A stretch of DNA of 64,000 nucleotides from Dolichospermum sp. FACHB-1091 (GCF_014697585.1 NZ_JACJSB010000014.1:49286-113285); one strand, 5' to 3'; shown: positions 18,578 to 28,237, counted from the first letter of the stretch. Notes: generated from the sequence alone by a model not told the origin. Numbers and translations are program-made.

Positions 18578-19294
18578 CTAAAATCCCGCAATTGGATCTG
18601 GTTGAGATTTGAGGTAAGTGAGAAAACTCCTTAATTCTTCTTCACTGAGCAGAGAACGTCCTCGTTTACCGTAGGTTTTCACCAGATGATCTTTTCCCTT
18701 TTCGGGTGTCCAGCCTAACCGCTCGATTTCTACGTCCGTTTGGGCAATGACATCAGATAAATTTACCGGTTCGTTGTGTCTCTTCCTTTTACCGACTGCA
18801 GACTCTACACTAGTATCCTCCTCAGGGATATAATTACGAGGAGTAAAGGGTGTAACATTACCAAAGGAGACTTCTGACAAGGGTTGATACTCTGGTTCTT
18901 GGGTCGAAAATATTTCTGGTTTTGCAACTTTAGTATCAATATTTTCTGCTGGTAATGGTGGTGTATGTGTAGGTGTGTTAGTGAAGGAATGAACAGGGCT
19001 TGATTCATCTAAACTCGATTTCATTTGTGGTGGAGCAACCGATGATGAGATAGATTTTGTGACTTCTGCCGGTACATTTTTGATCCCCAACACCGTTAAA
19101 GCTCGATTCCTGGCTTGGTCTTCTGCTGCTTCTACTGTTTCTGCTCCTGCGATCCCCGTTGCACGGGTAATACCTTCGAGTTGTATACTGACACGGACGA
19201 TATATTTCCCTTGGAAAATTTCTATTAGTTCTGAGATAATACTGCCGTTGGGATACAAGTTCTGGAATTGCGCCAACATCATACTTTCAACCAT
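18578..19294 (-). CDS. Conserved-looking hypothetical protein
   Basis: A 238-residue protein that I do not recognise. The N-terminal 65 residues form a compact alpha/beta-like segment ending AAEDQARNRALTVLGI, which recalls Rad52-like or dsRNA-binding-like folds only loosely. Residues about 70-185 are low-complexity, rich in Pro, Ser and Thr. The C-terminus (ERLGWTPEKGKDHLVKTYGK, then RSLLSEEELRSFLTYL) is a short helical module I have seen in other cyanobacterial proteins. The ATG at 19294 is preferred over a GTG nine codons earlier. A family C repeat core lies just past its stop codon. Confidence 0.65.
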   Translation of the reverse strand: MVESMMLAQFQNLYPNGSIISELIEIFQGKYIVRVSIQLEGITRATGIAGAETVEAAEDQARNRALTVLGIKNVPAEVTKSISSSVAPPQMKSSLDESSPVHSFTNTPTHTPPLPAENIDTKVAKPEIFSTQEPEYQPLSEVSFGNVTPFTPRNYIPEEDTSVESAVGKRKRHNEPVNLSDVIAQTDVEIERLGWTPEKGKDHLVKTYGKRGRSLLSEEELRSFLTYLKSQPDPIAGF

Positions 19295-19340
19295 TTTTAT
19301 CTTAACTACCAAAAATAACACACCTTGTCTAGATAGTGAT

Positions 19341-19454
19341 AGGACTTACGCACAAGTCACGGAATAATGAACCACGTTCGCGGAGCGTCCCGTCAGGGAT
19401 AGGAACGAAGAGAACGAAGAAAAGAGGGTTTGAGAGATATTTTGCGTAAGTCCT
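19341..19454. mobile_element. MITE-like element, family B, complete ends
   Basis: A 114-bp segment with perfect 12-base terminal inverted repeats, AGGACTTACGCA at 19341-19352 and TGCGTAAGTCCT at 19443-19454. The interior includes TTCGCGGAGCGTCCCG and GAACGAAGAGAACGAAGAA and has no coding capacity. It is related to the ends found at 5065-5163, and half-sites occur near 46931 and 47016. Confidence 0.65.
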
Positions 19455-19800
19455 GAGTGACTAGCTACATAAATTTCCCTCTACAGTTTCAAACCTTTAA
19501 ATGCTATACTAATTACCCAACTAGATACAGCCGCTTTCAGACATTAGCAGTAAAACCCTTTAGCCACAAGCCTTTGTGATTCAAACTTGTACCTCATTGA
19601 CTTGCAATATGCTGTATCTAGAAGTATTTTCTTAAGAAGTGTGATCTAAATCTACAATAAGAAAGATAAGGTTCGCCCTAATTGCTTGTGTTTTGCTGCT
19701 TACCTGATTGTTACTGATTCTACATGATGGGAGAATTGGGTTTATCAGCAGTTTCTACTAGTTAATACATGGCTGCCACCCTATGCTGTCCGATACCGAT

Positions 19801-20254
19801 GGCGTGAAATTACCTTACCGTAGGTAAACAGGGGCTTAAAGCCACAAATCACGCCCAGGATCTCAACAATTAACATCTGTGGTTAAGACAGTCTATAGTT
19901 TATGGGTGATATGGAGAGTTCTTCAAACTAAGTCTCTCACAAACCCGTTACTTAATTACTGAGTCGTTAATCATGGACTAAAGAGATATTTAACTCAGAA
20001 GTTCATGGTAAAAATTGTTGAGATCAAGGCCAAATTGACACAAACAAACTCTGAAATTGTTGTGCTGTGAGAAGTCAGAGCAGGGGATTTCTCCTACCGT
20101 AACCGCAACTATGGTTAAGGCCATACTGTGCTATCGGCGGCCTTACTTTCTCTATGAAACACTAAGTGCTAGGGGGTAATTCGTATCCCGCCTTTGGCGG
20201 GCAGGCATCAAATTACCCCTACACTGTGAGGGGAGACAGTAAAGAACTCCCCTC
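19801..20254 (+). ncRNA. Candidate structured RNA or long leader upstream of the Zam homologue
   Basis: Four strong structures lie in 450 non-coding bases. (1) A possible three-way junction at 19801-19855: GGCGTGA pairs with TCACGCC and encloses TTACCT/AGGTAA and GGCT/AGCC hairpins. (2) TAAGGCC/GGCCTTA at 20116-20145. (3) AGGGG(G)TAATT/AATTACCCCT at 20171-20220 enclosing CCCGCC-TTT-GGCGGG. (4) GAGGGGAG/CTCCCCTC at 20228-20254. The last ends 53 bases before the start codon of the next gene. No known riboswitch consensus was recognised. Could be a leader, an independent RNA, or several repeats side by side. Confidence 0.4.
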
Positions 20255-20307
20255 CAAATGTTGAATTCGACAAAAAATGATGTTTTGACCAAAGGTCGGT
20301 TCACTGC

Positions 20308-22656
20308 ATGGAATTTTCAATCGCTACACTTCTTGCCAATTTCACAGATGATAAATTGGTGGCTCGTAAGGTTCTAGAAAAGAAACTAGGTTGTGAGGAT
20401 GAAGAAAGTCTAGAAAAACTACAAATTACTTTGGATGTCCTGGAAAAAATCGGGTTGTTGGTTAAGGAACGGGGGAAATACCGCCGCATCACCGAAGAAG
20501 GCTTAATTGAAGCAAAACTACGCTGTTCCAGCAAAGGCTTTTGCTTTGCCATCCAAGATAGCGAAGGCTCGGAGGATATTTACATCCGCGAAAGTCATTT
20601 GAGTAATGCCTGGAATGGCGACCGTGTTTTAGTTAGGGTTCTCAAGGAAGGTAGTCGTCGGCGCTCACCAGAGGGTGAGGTCAAGTTGATTATGGAACGA
20701 TCTAATCACACTTTACTAGCCAGAATCAAGCAGGTAGATGACGGTTTTCGGGCTGTTCCTTTAGACGACAGATTGCTGTTTGAATTGAAACTACAACTCA
20801 ATAGCATGAAGTTAGAAGAAGCGATTGATCACTTAGCTCACGTGGAAATCCTCCGCTATCCCCTAGCACAATATCCCCCCTTGGGGAGAGTGGTGCAAAT
20901 CCTGGGTAGTGATGCCGAAGCCGCAGCCGATATAGATTTGGTAACTTGTAAACATGATTTATCCCGCACTTTCCCAGATCATGTCCTTGATGCAGCATCC
21001 AAGTTACCCAAGAGACTCCTGAAAGCAGACCTGAAAAATCGTCTAGATTTACGTTATGTTTTTACTTTCACCATCAAAACTGTCAACGGTGATGAGTCTG
21101 TATTTGAAAATGCCTTCGGTGTGGAAAAAACTAGCCCCGATCATTGGCGATTACTATTTCACATTACGGATGTTTCTCACTATATTCAACCAGATGAAGC
21201 CCTAGACAGGGAAGCACTCAAGCGCGGTAAGTCGGTGTATTTGGGAGAATTGTTACTACCAATGTTGCCACCAGTGGTAAAGGAACGGTGTTCTTTAGTC
21301 CCTGGTAGCGATCGCCTGAGTATGACTTTCATAATTACCATTAACCCCCAATCGGGAGCAGTGGTAGAATGGGAGATTCACGAGAGTGTGATCAACGTAG
21401 ACTACGAGCTTAATCAAATAGAATTACATGACATTCTCTCAGGTAAAGTTACTAAAGTATCCGCCCAAGCACAAGAGCAATTACAAGACCTACAAACCTT
21501 GGCTGCTGCTATTAAACAGGCGCGTCTAAATCGTGGTAGCTTACAGTTGAATCTCCCACCCGCTCATAATCCTTACTATGATGAAGGGGCATTGGGATCT
21601 GTTGTAGTTAATGACTTACCTGAGCGATCGCTAATAACTGAGTTGGTAATATTAGTTAATCAACTGATGGCCGATCACTTGAGCGCTCTGGGAGTTCCTT
21701 GTCTTTGGCGAGTCCAAGGCACACCTGACCCGGAAGATGTACAGGAAATGCTCAAACTAGCGGTTAATTTGGGTGTGGAATTAGGACTAGATCCAGAATT
21801 GGAAATCCAACCCCTAGATTATCAACACTTAACGGCTGCTTTTGCTGATTCTCCTTCGGAGCAAGTTCTCACCTATTTATTACAGGACACACTCAAACCC
21901 TCTGTCTACAGCACTACTAAAAGTTCTCACTTTGGACTGGCTTTGTCCCAATATGTTCACGTTACCGCCCCCTTGCGTCGTTACCCAGATATTCTTCTGC
22001 AACGGGTGTATCATAACTTACTGGAATATGGGCGCGATCGTCGGAATACCCGCGTTAAAGAACGGATTAACCTGCGCCATTCTAATTGTCACGAAGAAAT
22101 TAATTGGAATGTTCTCCCTCCAGAACTACAACAAGAACTTCAAAGTGACTTAACCAGAGTTCTAGTACAGATTAACGACCGGGAAAAAGAAGTTCAAGAA
22201 GCTGAAGCCGATTTAGCCGGACTACAAAAAGCCTCATTAATGAAACAACGTATTGGGGAAATATTTCCCGGAGTGATTACTGGTGTTCAATCCTACGGCT
22301 TTTTTGTGGAAATTGAAGTACCAACAGAACCGCCCAAAGAAGACAACTTAGCTAATACCTTACGGGTAGAAGGACTGGTTCACGTCAGTTCCCTGAAAGA
22401 CGATTGGTATGAATATCGCGCTAGACAACAGGCTTTATTTGGGCGGAAAAATCGCGCTTCCTACCGACTGGGCGATAGCTGTATGGTGCAAGTCAAGAGT
22501 GTTGATTATTACCGCCAACAAATTGATTTAGTTACCGTTGGTGCTGATGGTTTACCCAAAAGTACGGGCGCAAATACGACCAATGACGATGCAGCAGATA
22601 TTGATCCACCAAATCAAACGGCATCCTTTGACCCGGAACTTGATGATCAGGAATAG
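20308..22656 (+). CDS. Zam/RNase II-R family protein with lost catalytic aspartates
   Basis: A 782-residue RNB-family protein resembling Synechocystis Zam (acetazolamide resistance). Domains: winged-helix N-terminus (1-70), cold-shock-like (70-115), RNB (about 245-570), S1 (655-750). RNB landmarks remain, including LFHITDVSHYI (283-293), LKRGKSVYLGELLLPMLPP, CSLVPGSDRLSM and TAPLRRYPDILLQR. The metal-binding stretch, normally TIDxxxAKDLDDA, reads TIKTVNGDESVFENA (255-269): the four acidic ligands of RNase II correspond to K257, V265, E267 and N268. It probably binds RNA without normal exonuclease activity. ubiX follows 66 bases later. Confidence 0.85.
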   Translation: MEFSIATLLANFTDDKLVARKVLEKKLGCEDEESLEKLQITLDVLEKIGLLVKERGKYRRITEEGLIEAKLRCSSKGFCFAIQDSEGSEDIYIRESHLSNAWNGDRVLVRVLKEGSRRRSPEGEVKLIMERSNHTLLARIKQVDDGFRAVPLDDRLLFELKLQLNSMKLEEAIDHLAHVEILRYPLAQYPPLGRVVQILGSDAEAAADIDLVTCKHDLSRTFPDHVLDAASKLPKRLLKADLKNRLDLRYVFTFTIKTVNGDESVFENAFGVEKTSPDHWRLLFHITDVSHYIQPDEALDREALKRGKSVYLGELLLPMLPPVVKERCSLVPGSDRLSMTFIITINPQSGAVVEWEIHESVINVDYELNQIELHDILSGKVTKVSAQAQEQLQDLQTLAAAIKQARLNRGSLQLNLPPAHNPYYDEGALGSVVVNDLPERSLITELVILVNQLMADHLSALGVPCLWRVQGTPDPEDVQEMLKLAVNLGVELGLDPELEIQPLDYQHLTAAFADSPSEQVLTYLLQDTLKPSVYSTTKSSHFGLALSQYVHVTAPLRRYPDILLQRVYHNLLEYGRDRRNTRVKERINLRHSNCHEEINWNVLPPELQQELQSDLTRVLVQINDREKEVQEAEADLAGLQKASLMKQRIGEIFPGVITGVQSYGFFVEIEVPTEPPKEDNLANTLRVEGLVHVSSLKDDWYEYRARQQALFGRKNRASYRLGDSCMVQVKSVDYYRQQIDLVTVGADGLPKSTGANTTNDDAADIDPPNQTASFDPELDDQE

Positions 22657-22722
22657 TCCGTTGTCCGTTACCGTAAACTAATGACTACTGACAGATGACC
22701 AATGACCACCGACCACTGACTA

Positions 22723-23343
22723 ATGACCAATAACACCAAACCTTTAATCCTGGGCGTAACAGGGGCATCTGGTCTAATTTACGCCGTTCGATCCCTCAAA
22801 TTCCTCTTAGCAGCAGAATATCAAATTGAATTAGTGGCTTCTAAATCAACTTACACAGTTTGGCAAGCTGAACAGGAAATCCGAATGCCAGGAGAACCAG
22901 ATAAACAAGAGCAATTCTGGCGAGAACAAGCGGAAGTTCCCCAAAAAGGTAAACTCCGTTGTCATCCTTGGAGTGACGTTGGTGCCAGTATCGCCAGTGG
23001 TTCTTTTCGCACTTTGGGCATGATCATTATTCCTTGTAGTATGAGTACAGTTGCCAAACTTGCGGTCGGACTAAGTTCCGACTTACTAGAACGAGCCGCA
23101 GACGTACAAATTAAGGAAGGACGTAAACTGGTAATTGTCCCCAGAGAAACTCCTTTTAGCTTAATTCACCTGCGTAACTTAACCACCCTAGCAGAAACAG
23201 GCGTGAGAATTGTTCCCGCTATTCCCGCTTGGTATCACAATCCTCAAACTATTGAGGATTTGGTCGATTTTGTGGTTGCTCGTGCCTTAGATCAGTTGGA
23301 TATTGATTGTATTCCTATACAACGATGGCAAGGTCATTTGTAG
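22723..23343 (+). CDS. ubiX: Flavin prenyltransferase UbiX
   Basis: A 206-residue UbiX/Pad1 protein, which prenylates FMN to make the cofactor of UbiD-type decarboxylases. The N-terminal FMN-binding text GVTGASGLIYAVRSLKFLL is typical, as are SGSFRTLGMIIIPCSMSTVA, the GLSSDLLERAADV segment and VIVPRETPFSLIHLRNL. Length is normal. It follows the Zam homologue on the same strand after a spacer made of ATGACCA-type heptamer repeats. The partner UbiD is not in the window. Confidence 0.95.
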   Translation: MTNNTKPLILGVTGASGLIYAVRSLKFLLAAEYQIELVASKSTYTVWQAEQEIRMPGEPDKQEQFWREQAEVPQKGKLRCHPWSDVGASIASGSFRTLGMIIIPCSMSTVAKLAVGLSSDLLERAADVQIKEGRKLVIVPRETPFSLIHLRNLTTLAETGVRIVPAIPAWYHNPQTIEDLVDFVVARALDQLDIDCIPIQRWQGHL

Positions 23344-23344
23344 T

Positions 23345-23402
23345 CAGTAAAAATTAAAAATTAAAAATTAAAAATTGAGTTATTCTATTTTTAATTTTTA
23401 AT
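23345..23402 (+). terminator. AT-rich inverted repeat after ubiX, possible terminator
   Basis: Tandem copies of AAAAATTA face TTTTTAATTTTTAATT in inverted orientation around GAGTTATTC. It can form a long A-T stem just after the ubiX stop. It is also a simple repeat, so terminator function is uncertain. Confidence 0.4.
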
Positions 23403-23584
23403 TCTGTTTTTAGTAAACTACGGCATATCAACCCAGATCAAGATGGATGAATTTGATCAACTTTATGATTTATTTGCTGTGACTCTAATTCCGCAAATCT
23501 ATGATTTTTAAGGTGGAAGTGGTTGATGTTCTGCGATTTTCCCCTAAGGTATTTTTAACTCCTACTTGAATTTTAAAATTTTTT

Positions 23585-24193
23585 ATGGATGTAATTCGCT
23601 TAATTATCTTGGTGACAACAATCTTATGGCTAATAATCATATTAGTTCAAAATTTTGGGCGATCGCTGCCCCTAGTATTTTTGGGAATGCAAAGTCAATC
23701 ATTACCATTAGGATTGTGGGTTTTATTGAGTATAATCGCTGGTGTTTTTACATCTTTAGTAATTACTAGGTTATTAAAATTTGCTGCTGATTTGAACTTA
23801 CAAGAACAACAATCTATACCCAAATCGCCACCGACCACTGCCCAGCGTGTTAAACAAAATACTCCACCCCCCAGCAGTCCCCCCCAACCTCCCGCAAGTC
23901 AATTTAATGATCAAGATGATTGGAATACAAATCAAGATCAAGATGATTGGGATGATGGTGAAAATTTAGAATCAACAAGTAATTCCCGAACTAGTTCCGT
24001 TTATTCCTACAGTTCCCAAGAACCTAAAAATACTGCTGTCGGTAAAACCGAGGCGATTTATGATGCTGATTATCGGGTAATTATTCCTCCCTATAAAGAA
24101 CCGAGCAAAAATCAAGCAGATGATGACGATTGGGATTTTTTTGAAGATGATGATTTTGAGGATAAGGACGAAAATAAACCGCCTAAACGCTAA
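23585..24193 (+). CDS. LapA-domain (DUF1049-like) membrane protein
   Basis: A 202-residue protein with two N-terminal membrane helices (about 4-22 and 42-62) separated by the short loop QNFGRSLPLVFLGMQSQSLP, a layout typical of LapA/DUF1049 proteins. After the second helix comes a cytosolic low-complexity tail: proline-rich at 85-105, then very acidic with repeated DDDWD and DQDDWD motifs. The tail ends FEDDDFEDKDENKPPKR. The role is unknown in cyanobacteria; in enterobacteria LapA helps regulate lipopolysaccharide assembly. Start ATG 23585. Confidence 0.7.
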   Translation: MDVIRLIILVTTILWLIIILVQNFGRSLPLVFLGMQSQSLPLGLWVLLSIIAGVFTSLVITRLLKFAADLNLQEQQSIPKSPPTTAQRVKQNTPPPSSPPQPPASQFNDQDDWNTNQDQDDWDDGENLESTSNSRTSSVYSYSSQEPKNTAVGKTEAIYDADYRVIIPPYKEPSKNQADDDDWDFFEDDDFEDKDENKPPKR

Positions 24194-24474
24194 TTTACAG
24201 CAATTTTAATGTACTTATACCACACTTTTGTTTTTATATTCCTTTCTTCCTTTGCGCCTTTGCGCCTTTGCGTGAGACTTTAAAATGTAGTTTATTTACC
24301 TAAAAATCACTGTAAGACTCTTAAAAAGAGATTTCCTTTCTTCCTTCTTCATGCCATGAAGCGTATTTGCGGTTGATTTAATCCTTATATTTATGATGTA
24401 GATTACGGCTATAATTACCAAAATTAATCAAAAAAAGCCATAATAATTAATAATTTAACAGGAGAAAAAGACTG

Positions 24475-25011
24475 GTGACTAATTTATTAAAAGGTGTTAA
24501 CCTCTACTTAATTGGGATGATGGGAGTTGGGAAAACAACGGTAGGAAAGTTACTCGCACAGGAAATCGGTTATAGATTTGTTGATACAGATGAAATCATA
24601 GTTAAAGCAGCGGGTAAATCTATCAATGAAATATTTACCGAAAATGGTGAAGATGATTTTCGTCAATTGGAAAGTGATGTTTTAGCTCAAGTCTGTGCCT
24701 ATACTAAGTTAATTGTAGCTACTGGTGGCGGTATTGTCATGCAGCAGCAAAACTGGGGTTATCTTCATCATGGTTTGGTAGTTTGGTTAGATGTACCAAT
24801 ACAAATAATATTAGAGCGCTTGGCAGAAGATAATACAAGACCATTGTTACAAAATGCCGATCCTCATGGTAAATTAAGCTTGCTTTTAGAACAACGTCAA
24901 CATAAGTATTCCCAAGCTGATTTACATATTACCATTACTGCTGACGAAACACCAGCAGAAATTGCCACCCGTATCCTAACAACAATTCCCAGTATTTTGA
25001 AAAAGCAATAA
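24475..25011 (+). CDS. aroK: Shikimate kinase AroK
   Basis: A 178-residue shikimate kinase, which phosphorylates shikimate at O3 in aromatic amino acid synthesis. It has Walker A GMMGVGKTT at about 13-21, the shikimate-binding FVDTDE, DFRQLESDVL and the GGG loop TGGGIVMQ, plus the lid RPLLQ. The start is GTG at 24475, supported by AGGAG about 11 bases upstream. AroK is normally 170-190 residues. It stands alone between a LapA-like gene and the baeRF-like gene. Confidence 0.95.
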   Translation: MTNLLKGVNLYLIGMMGVGKTTVGKLLAQEIGYRFVDTDEIIVKAAGKSINEIFTENGEDDFRQLESDVLAQVCAYTKLIVATGGGIVMQQQNWGYLHHGLVVWLDVPIQIILERLAEDNTRPLLQNADPHGKLSLLLEQRQHKYSQADLHITITADETPAEIATRILTTIPSILKKQ

Positions 25012-25182
25012 TTCCTGCTGGAAATAATCACAATTTGTATGTATTTGTACACCCGTATCTGATTCTGGCGATAAAAAGGCAGAGAAAGCGGGTAATTTCT
25101 TATCAAAAGAAAGATGTAAAATTGCCATATCAAGAGTTGAATAGAATTTATATTCTCTAGTCATCCTCTGTGGATAAAATCT

Positions 25183-26349
25183 ATGACTATATTTTCTCTT
25201 GATGAACTCAAAAATTTAGTCCAAAATCCTCAGTATCCCTGCGTTTCTCTGTATCTACCAATGGAAAGATTGGGAGGAGAAACACGACAAAATCCCATTC
25301 GGTTTAAAAATTTAATTCGGGAAGCGGAAAAACGCTTAGATGAAATGGGTTTACGTCCTACGGAGTCGGTAAATTTGCTCAAACCAGCGATGGAATTAGA
25401 TAATATTGGTTTTTGGGAAAATCAAAATCAGGGATTGGTAATTTTTAGTTCCCCCAATCTATTTCGTTACTATTGTTTACCAATTTCCTTTCCCCAATTG
25501 GCAATTGTTGGTAAGAATTTTCATATCAAACCTTTACTAGAACTGATTAATAATGATGGAAAGTTCTATATTTTGGCCTTGAGTCAAAATCATGTTAAAT
25601 TTTACGCAGGAACGCGCTATAAGCTGGATGAAATAGCAGTAGAAAATATGCCGCAAAATCTAGAAGAAACACTTCTAGAAGATGAATTTCAAAAAGGTGT
25701 ACAGCACAGAATTGGTACACCTAGAAGTGTAAGTTATGCCGCTCAACAACCGGGTTCTGTCCATGGACAGGGTAGTTCAGATCGGGAAAAACATGAGCGA
25801 GAGATTTTAAATTTTTGTTATGCTGTTGATACTGCATTACATGAAACTTTACGAGATGAAAAAGCCCCTTTAATATTAGCAGGAGTAGATTATTTATTAC
25901 CAATTTACCAAAAGGCTAATACTTATCCACATTTTTTAGAAACAGGTATTACCGGGAATGTGGAATTGATGAAAACCGAAGAATTAAATCGTGCAGCTTG
26001 GGAAATTGTTTCTCCTTTATTTCAACAGGAATATGAAGATATAATGGCTGTTTATCTGCAATTAGCAGGGGAAGAAAGTACCAAGATTACCAATGACATA
26101 AAAACAATTATTCCGGCTGCATATTATCAAAGAGTTGATACCTTGTTTGTGCCTCTAAAACAACATATATGGGGTAAATTTGATTTACCAAATGCCACAG
26201 TTGAGTTACACCCAGAACCAGCGCCAGATGATGAAGATATGTTAGATTTTGCCGCGATTCACACCATATTAAATGGTGGTAGAGTTTATACTCTTGAACC
26301 GGAAGCAATGCCTAGCGGAGTCAAAGTAGCGGCTATTTGCCGATATTAA
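25183..26349 (+). CDS. baeRF-type (archaeo-eukaryotic release factor-like) protein
   Basis: A 388-residue protein resembling the bacterial eRF1-like family 3 (baeRF3). Features are the N-terminal DELKNLVQNPQYPCVSLYLP, a central FYILALSQNHVKFYAGTRYKL resembling the eRF1 domain 2-3 junction, and a C-terminal L7Ae-like segment with AAIHTILNGGRVYTL near 360-376. The function of the bacterial family is not settled; a ribosome-associated peptide-release or rescue role has been proposed. No canonical GGQ is visible. It lies on the same strand as aroK, about 170 bases downstream. Confidence 0.7.
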   Translation: MTIFSLDELKNLVQNPQYPCVSLYLPMERLGGETRQNPIRFKNLIREAEKRLDEMGLRPTESVNLLKPAMELDNIGFWENQNQGLVIFSSPNLFRYYCLPISFPQLAIVGKNFHIKPLLELINNDGKFYILALSQNHVKFYAGTRYKLDEIAVENMPQNLEETLLEDEFQKGVQHRIGTPRSVSYAAQQPGSVHGQGSSDREKHEREILNFCYAVDTALHETLRDEKAPLILAGVDYLLPIYQKANTYPHFLETGITGNVELMKTEELNRAAWEIVSPLFQQEYEDIMAVYLQLAGEESTKITNDIKTIIPAAYYQRVDTLFVPLKQHIWGKFDLPNATVELHPEPAPDDEDMLDFAAIHTILNGGRVYTLEPEAMPSGVKVAAICRY

Positions 26350-26748
26350 TTTAATATTAATCTCTAGTGGTGTGTTTTCTTTAGTAGACAACGCACCTTT
26401 TCAAATTCTATATTTTGCATTTAATAAGTATTTGTCAAGATATATTACCAGTGAAAATTATACAAGTTAAATCTACAAAAATTTATCAATATCTTCAAAA
26501 TAGTGATTAACTACATAAAAACATTTAATATAGTTTTGAGAATTTTTTAGCAAGCTAATAACATGATGGTAATTTAAACTAGCTTAAAATAAAGCAATGC
26601 AATTGATAACAGCGATTTTTTTCTAAAAAAAGCTCTAATTCTCCTGATTATGCCAGATTTTAACTATTAAAAAAGTGGGAATTTTCGTGTCTTCAATCAG
26701 ACGAAGTATGTGATACAAATCAGAGCGTAATGATTTACACCCAAAATT
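26350..26748. other. AT-rich intergenic region
   Basis: About 399 bases, very AT-rich, with no gene, repeat or strong hairpin seen apart from TTTTTTCTAAAAAAAG at 26619-26634. It must contain the promoter of the DUF1254 gene. Confidence 0.4.
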
Positions 26749-28212
26749 ATGACCCTGGAAACAAATCTAGATCAAGTAAAAGACATTGCCAAAAAGGCTG
26801 CCATTTGGGCTTACCCCATTGTGGAAAACTACCGAAGTATCTATAAGTTGACAATTGACAGCAATGACCAACCTGGTGCTTACAAAGGACCAATGAACCA
26901 AATACATTCATTAGAGAATGTAGCTACTCCGGATGATAAGGTAATTATCACTCCTAACTCGGATACCCCTTATTCATATTTAATTATGGATCTACGTACC
27001 GAGCCTTTAGTGGTAACAATGCCTGACATTACTTCTTTTGCTGGAGATAATGGAGAGGATCGTTACTACTCCCTGCAACTTGTTGATCTCTATACCTTCA
27101 ACTTTGGCTATCTCGGTACTCGGATTGATATAGATACTCAGCGTGACCCAATAAATCGCGGCGGTAAGTACATAATAGCAGGTCCAGACTGGAGCGAAGA
27201 AGAATCCGAAAAAATCACTAGCATTTTGAAATCGGAGACAAATCCCGAAGGAATAATAGATGAAATTATTAAATCGGAAACAAATTTGGTTTTCTCGCTA
27301 TTCCGTACACAGCTTTTCAATCCTGACCCTGTCACAGGTGATATAAAGCTGGTGAACGAAATTCAGAAGAAATATAAGGTTGAAACCTTGAGTGAGTTTA
27401 TCCAACGAACTACACCGGAGTCTGCACCGAATATCTTGTATCCTTTTATCCCTCATAGCGGTCCTGAGAATGGTGAGAAATTAGACCCGAATTTCTTTCA
27501 ATATGTGAATTTCTTGCTTCAATTTTGCCCCACGCATCCGACCGAAGTAGAATTACGCGAGCAATTTAAGACAATTGGAGTTGGAGAGGATTTTCCAACA
27601 TTTCCGCCAGAAGGTGTTAGTGCAGAATGGGTGAACGCGCTCAACGAGGGTTCAGAAGCCGGAATGAAAAAGATTGTCGAAACAGCACACAATATGAACA
27701 CATCTCTGGGAATATTCGGAACGCGAGAAGCCGTCATGGCCAATGTGGATGGTGAAGAGGAAGGTTATGGTTATCTCAAGCGAGCAATGGGCGCGTTCAT
27801 GGGTATTTATGGAAACTCAGACGCGGAGGCATTATACCCTGCCTACCTAAAGGACAGTCAAGGGCATCCACTTGATGCTAGTAACCACAATTACGAGTTA
27901 GTGCTTCCAGTAGAAATGCCTGTAAAAGCATTCTGGTCTGTTACCATGTACCATGCCGACACGAAATTTTTGGTTGCAAACGAGCCGCTGAATCGTTACT
28001 TAATTAATTCATCAATGAAACTCACAACAAATGAGGATCAGGAAACTATCACTCTATACCTACAGAACGAATCACCCGGAGAGGAAAAAGAATCAAATTG
28101 GCTACCAGCACCGAACGGATCGATGTTTGTTGTCATGCGTCTCTACCTGCCACAAGATGAGGTAGTCAGTGGCATTTGGAAACCCCCAGTAATAACTGGT
28201 TATCCTAAATAA
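26749..28212 (+). CDS. DUF1254/DUF1214 family protein
   Basis: A 487-residue protein with the two-part layout of the DUF1254 (N-terminal) and DUF1214 (C-terminal) family. N-terminal text includes AAIWAYPIVENYRSIYKL and the conserved ITPNSDTPYSYLIMDLRTEP. The C-terminal half has ELVLPVEMPVKAFWSVTMYH and a closing GSMFVVMRLYLP. No signal peptide is visible, though many homologues are exported. Codon use is less AT-biased than its neighbours (for example many GAG and ACG codons), which may point to transfer. Function unknown. Confidence 0.85.
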   Translation: MTLETNLDQVKDIAKKAAIWAYPIVENYRSIYKLTIDSNDQPGAYKGPMNQIHSLENVATPDDKVIITPNSDTPYSYLIMDLRTEPLVVTMPDITSFAGDNGEDRYYSLQLVDLYTFNFGYLGTRIDIDTQRDPINRGGKYIIAGPDWSEEESEKITSILKSETNPEGIIDEIIKSETNLVFSLFRTQLFNPDPVTGDIKLVNEIQKKYKVETLSEFIQRTTPESAPNILYPFIPHSGPENGEKLDPNFFQYVNFLLQFCPTHPTEVELREQFKTIGVGEDFPTFPPEGVSAEWVNALNEGSEAGMKKIVETAHNMNTSLGIFGTREAVMANVDGEEEGYGYLKRAMGAFMGIYGNSDAEALYPAYLKDSQGHPLDASNHNYELVLPVEMPVKAFWSVTMYHADTKFLVANEPLNRYLINSSMKLTTNEDQETITLYLQNESPGEEKESNWLPAPNGSMFVVMRLYLPQDEVVSGIWKPPVITGYPK

Positions 28213-28237
28213 AACATTGAGATAGTCGTATTTTCCT

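Noticed and set aside
25168..25931. Two perfect DnaA-box-like nonamers (TGTGGATAA near 25170 and TTATCCACA near 25923) as a possible origin
   Set aside because: Only two boxes about 750 bases apart, one inside a gene, with no dnaA, dnaN or AT-rich unwinding cluster.
26749..28212. DUF1254 gene as part of a genomic island
   Set aside because: Its codon use differs slightly, but no repeats, integrase or tRNA flank it.
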